A DNA stretch of 64,000 nucleotides from NCBI GenBank assembly GCA_045117995.1, contig JBGUOH010000009.1, positions 369,703 to 433,702 on the forward strand. The letters are read 5' to 3'. The position numbers and the translations under genes are program-made. Shown piece after piece: positions 62,091-64,000 of this stretch. This DNA is from RUG14515 sp045117995 (GTDB taxonomy: Bacteria > Bacillota_I > Bacilli_A > RFN20 > CAG-826). A model generated the notes under the pieces. That model saw only the letters and a list, made by a program, of their open reading frames with translations. It ran no database searches and was not told the origin of the DNA. Each line of letters begins with the position of its first letter. Positions within the stretch are counted from its first letter, which is position 1.

Positions 62091-62552
62091 ATGGGAGAAT
62101 ATAGCCCTTTTTCCTTGAACGGAAAAGTCTACACTAGAGAAGAATTGATTGAAATAGGCAGAGAACATTATCCAAAGTTTTATTGGGTTACGAGGGGCGT
62201 TGGGATAGGATTGATGGCCATCGGTGTTTTAATTGCGTTAGTTTTCTTAACTCTTATCGCTACTGCTGGTGATGGAAAAATACCAAACACATTCTATCCT
62301 CTCATGGTCGGATTTTGTGCTATTTCGGTTATAGGAGTTATCCTGTTTGGTGTTTCATTTAAAAAAGAATCTGATGAAACTTATATCAACCATGCAGAAC
62401 GCTATCTAACAAGACTGTCATTAGTGAACGAAAGGCGCTCTAAGATAGAAGAAAAAGACAACGTTGAACAGTTACTTAACTATAAAAAATTGCTTGATGC
62501 TGGTGTTATCACCCAAGAAGAATTTGATAAGAAAAAGAAAGAATTGTTATAA
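62091..62552 (+). CDS. SHOCT-domain membrane protein
   Basis: 153 residues. Two helices (about 34-56 and 68-87) follow a polar N-terminus starting MGEYSPFSLNGKVYTREELI. The C-terminus LLNYKKLLDAGVITQEEFDKKKKELL is a SHOCT domain, a short module found at the ends of many membrane proteins. Ribosome site AGAGG; an extended -10 TGT-TAAAAT (62057-62065) lies upstream. A terminator with a GAAA loop follows. Role unknown. Confidence 0.82.
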   Translation: MGEYSPFSLNGKVYTREELIEIGREHYPKFYWVTRGVGIGLMAIGVLIALVFLTLIATAGDGKIPNTFYPLMVGFCAISVIGVILFGVSFKKESDETYINHAERYLTRLSLVNERRSKIEEKDNVEQLLNYKKLLDAGVITQEEFDKKKKELL

Positions 62553-62561
62553 CAATTAAAT

Positions 62562-62585
62562 GCAGTGAGAAATCACTGCTTTTTT
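62562..62585 (+). terminator. Terminator after the SHOCT gene
   Basis: Stem GCAGTGA/TCACTGC with a GAAA tetraloop and six T. Confidence 0.9.
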
Positions 62586-62597
62586 GTGAGATATCTT

Positions 62598-62606
62598 TGA
62601 TATAAT
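62598..62606 (+). promoter_or_regulatory. Extended -10 promoter of a leaderless rlmD mRNA
   Basis: TGA-TATAAT. Six bases separate it from ATG 62613, matching the SRP RNA spacing, so transcription should begin at the start codon. No good -35 and no ribosome site are present. Confidence 0.7.
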
Positions 62607-62612
62607 GTTGCT

Positions 62613-63953
62613 ATGCAAAAAACTATTTTCAACTGTACATGTGTCGATATATCTAGCGAAGGTAAAGGTGTCATTAAAAATGGCAAGGACATCATCTTTT
62701 GTGATGGTATATTCCCAGGTGAAAAAGCGGATGTAGATATCCTTTATCATCGCGCAGGTGTCTATTTTGGAAAAGTTAAGAAATTATATAACTTATCTAA
62801 AGATAGAATCCAACCAAGATGCAAGATTTGTACATCATGTGGTGGTTGCCAATATCAACAACTAGACTATAAAGCCCAACTTAAATATAAAACTAAAAGA
62901 GTTAAAGAAGCTTTAACACGTATATCCAAAATCGATACTGAGGTTTTACCATGCCTAGGTATGGATGATCCATATAACTATAGAAACAAAATCCAAGTAC
63001 CTTTTAACAAGGATAGAAACGGTAAGGTGAAGTTTGGTTTCTATAAAGAAAATAGTCATATCATTATGCCTATTAAAGAATGTGCGATCGAAGATAGACG
63101 CGCAGCGCCTATCCTCTGGGATATTAAATTATTGTTAGAAGAAATGAATATCCCTTGCTATAACGAAGATAGTGGTAAAGGTATCTTAAGATATGTTCTT
63201 ATTAGAACAAGTCATCATTATGAAGAACTCATGGTGGTCCTAGTCACCACTCAAATGAACTTCCCAGGACAAAGAAACTTTATTAATGAATTAGTGGCTA
63301 GACATCCTGAAATCACCACAATTGTGGAGAACGTTAATAGTAGACACACTAATGTGATTTTAGGTAACCAAGAAAAGATCTTATATGGTCCAGGTCATAT
63401 TAAGGATGATATCTTAGGCTTAACGTTTGAAATAAGCGCTGCTAGTTTCTTCCAAGTTAACCCTATTCAAGTTGAAAAGCTGTACGCCTCTGCCCTTAAT
63501 TTGATTGATTTAAATAAAAAAGAAACAGTTTTAGATGCTTATTCCGGTGTGGGCACAATTGGTTTAATCGCGGCGAAAAACGCCGGTAAAGTTATCTCTG
63601 TTGAAATTAATAAAAGCGCCCATAAAAACGCGATTGAAAACGCGAAAAGAAATAACGTTGATAATATTGAATTTGTCTGCGCTGATGCAGGTGAATATAT
63701 CTCTAAATCAAATGAGAATATCGATATCTTAATCATGGATCCACCAAGAAGTGGTAGTGATGAGACATTCTTATCTACAGTCATTAATAAACGTATTAAG
63801 AAGATTATCTATATCTCATGTAATCCAGAAACATTAGCGAGAGATATTCAATATCTATCTAATATGTATGAAGTGAACTATGTTCAACCTGTTGATATGT
63901 TCCCAATGACTGCGCACGTGGAAACAATCGTTGGCTTGATTTTAAAGAAGTAA
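62613..63953 (+). CDS. rlmD: 23S rRNA (uracil1939-C5)-methyltransferase RlmD-type (TrmA/RumA family)
   Basis: 446 residues. A SAM-dependent RNA uracil-5-methyltransferase. The N-terminal TRAM domain (VDISSEGKGVIKNGKDIIF...) covers about residues 1-60. An iron-sulfur cluster motif CKICTSCGGCQYQQ lies near residue 70. The catalytic core shows SFFQVNPIQVEKLY, VLDAYSGVGTIGLIAA, DPPRSGSDETF and the nucleophile region ISCNPETLARD. Whether the target is U1939 or U747 (Firmicutes RlmCD makes both) cannot be told. The message looks leaderless. Confidence 0.9.
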   Translation: MQKTIFNCTCVDISSEGKGVIKNGKDIIFCDGIFPGEKADVDILYHRAGVYFGKVKKLYNLSKDRIQPRCKICTSCGGCQYQQLDYKAQLKYKTKRVKEALTRISKIDTEVLPCLGMDDPYNYRNKIQVPFNKDRNGKVKFGFYKENSHIIMPIKECAIEDRRAAPILWDIKLLLEEMNIPCYNEDSGKGILRYVLIRTSHHYEELMVVLVTTQMNFPGQRNFINELVARHPEITTIVENVNSRHTNVILGNQEKILYGPGHIKDDILGLTFEISAASFFQVNPIQVEKLYASALNLIDLNKKETVLDAYSGVGTIGLIAAKNAGKVISVEINKSAHKNAIENAKRNNVDNIEFVCADAGEYISKSNENIDILIMDPPRSGSDETFLSTVINKRIKKIIYISCNPETLARDIQYLSNMYEVNYVQPVDMFPMTAHVETIVGLILKK

Positions 63954-64000
63954 AACCCATTTATTTTTAATAAAAAACCTATATTTTTGAATAAAGATAT

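Overview
This is the replication-origin neighbourhood of a low-GC Gram-positive bacterium. The order rnmV, rsmA, mnmE, khpB, yidC, rnpA, rpmH | dnaA, dnaN, yaaA, recF, gyrB, gyrA is the classic Bacillota/Bacilli origin layout. DnaA boxes lie on both sides of dnaA, and gene polarity flips at about 8.0 kb, where leftward genes meet rightward ones. Several genes end in TGA (tatD and psuG, for example) and tryptophan is read from TGG, so the code is the standard bacterial one and this is not a Mycoplasma with UGA=Trp. The AT-rich DNA, Ser-rich lipoproteins, GT4 glycolipid-type glycosyltransferases, a YidC with a large outer domain, and fermentative arginine and peptide use suggest a host-associated anaerobic member of the Bacilli near the RF39/Erysipelotrichia/Acholeplasma side. 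That placement is an inference.

Region by region. 0-8 kb (leftward): glmU (cut by the window edge), ispE, rsmA, rnmV, tatD, mnmE, khpB, yidC, rnpA, rpmH. 8-20 kb (rightward): oriC with dnaA, dnaN, yaaA, recF, gyrB, gyrA, a GT4 glycosyltransferase and serS. 19.5-27 kb: a small lipoprotein, the SRP RNA immediately before tadA, a P-type ATPase, then psuG, a TetR regulator, an iron alcohol dehydrogenase and a degenerate M50-like membrane protein. 27-31.6 kb (leftward): a secreted anchored nuclease and the TldE/TldD pair. 31.6-32.2 kb: a gene-free stretch holding a palindromic operator candidate and a short transcript with competing hairpins. 32.2-39 kb: oppBCDFA peptide importer with a giant insert in OppD. 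39-42.4 kb: a glycolipid-type glycosyltransferase and a cluster of small membrane proteins. 42.4-49.2 kb (mainly leftward): arcC, an XRE regulator, an alpha/beta hydrolase with Cys at the nucleophile position, DegV, a GT2, rpmE (rightward) and a VWA lipoprotein. 49.3-54 kb: an EamA transporter, arcA, arcB, metG. 54-64 kb: an ABC exporter operon whose ATPase is fused to a YwaF/TIGR02206-like membrane protein, two surface lipoproteins, a SHOCT-domain protein and rlmD.

How it fits together. Peptides enter through OppABCDF, arginine is fermented by ArcA/ArcB/ArcC for ATP, and isoprenoids come from the MEP pathway. Origin-linked genes provide replication, supercoiling, tRNA/rRNA modification and membrane protein insertion. 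The most interesting points are the YwaF-ABC fusion with a Shine-Dalgarno-like sequence at its joint, a class of apparently leaderless mRNAs driven by extended -10 promoters (calibrated on the SRP RNA promoter), a 19-bp copy of the arcC 3' end used as a terminator two genes away, the switch-like short transcript before opp, the coiled-coil insert in OppD, and missing canonical residues in GyrA, GlmU and an alpha/beta hydrolase.
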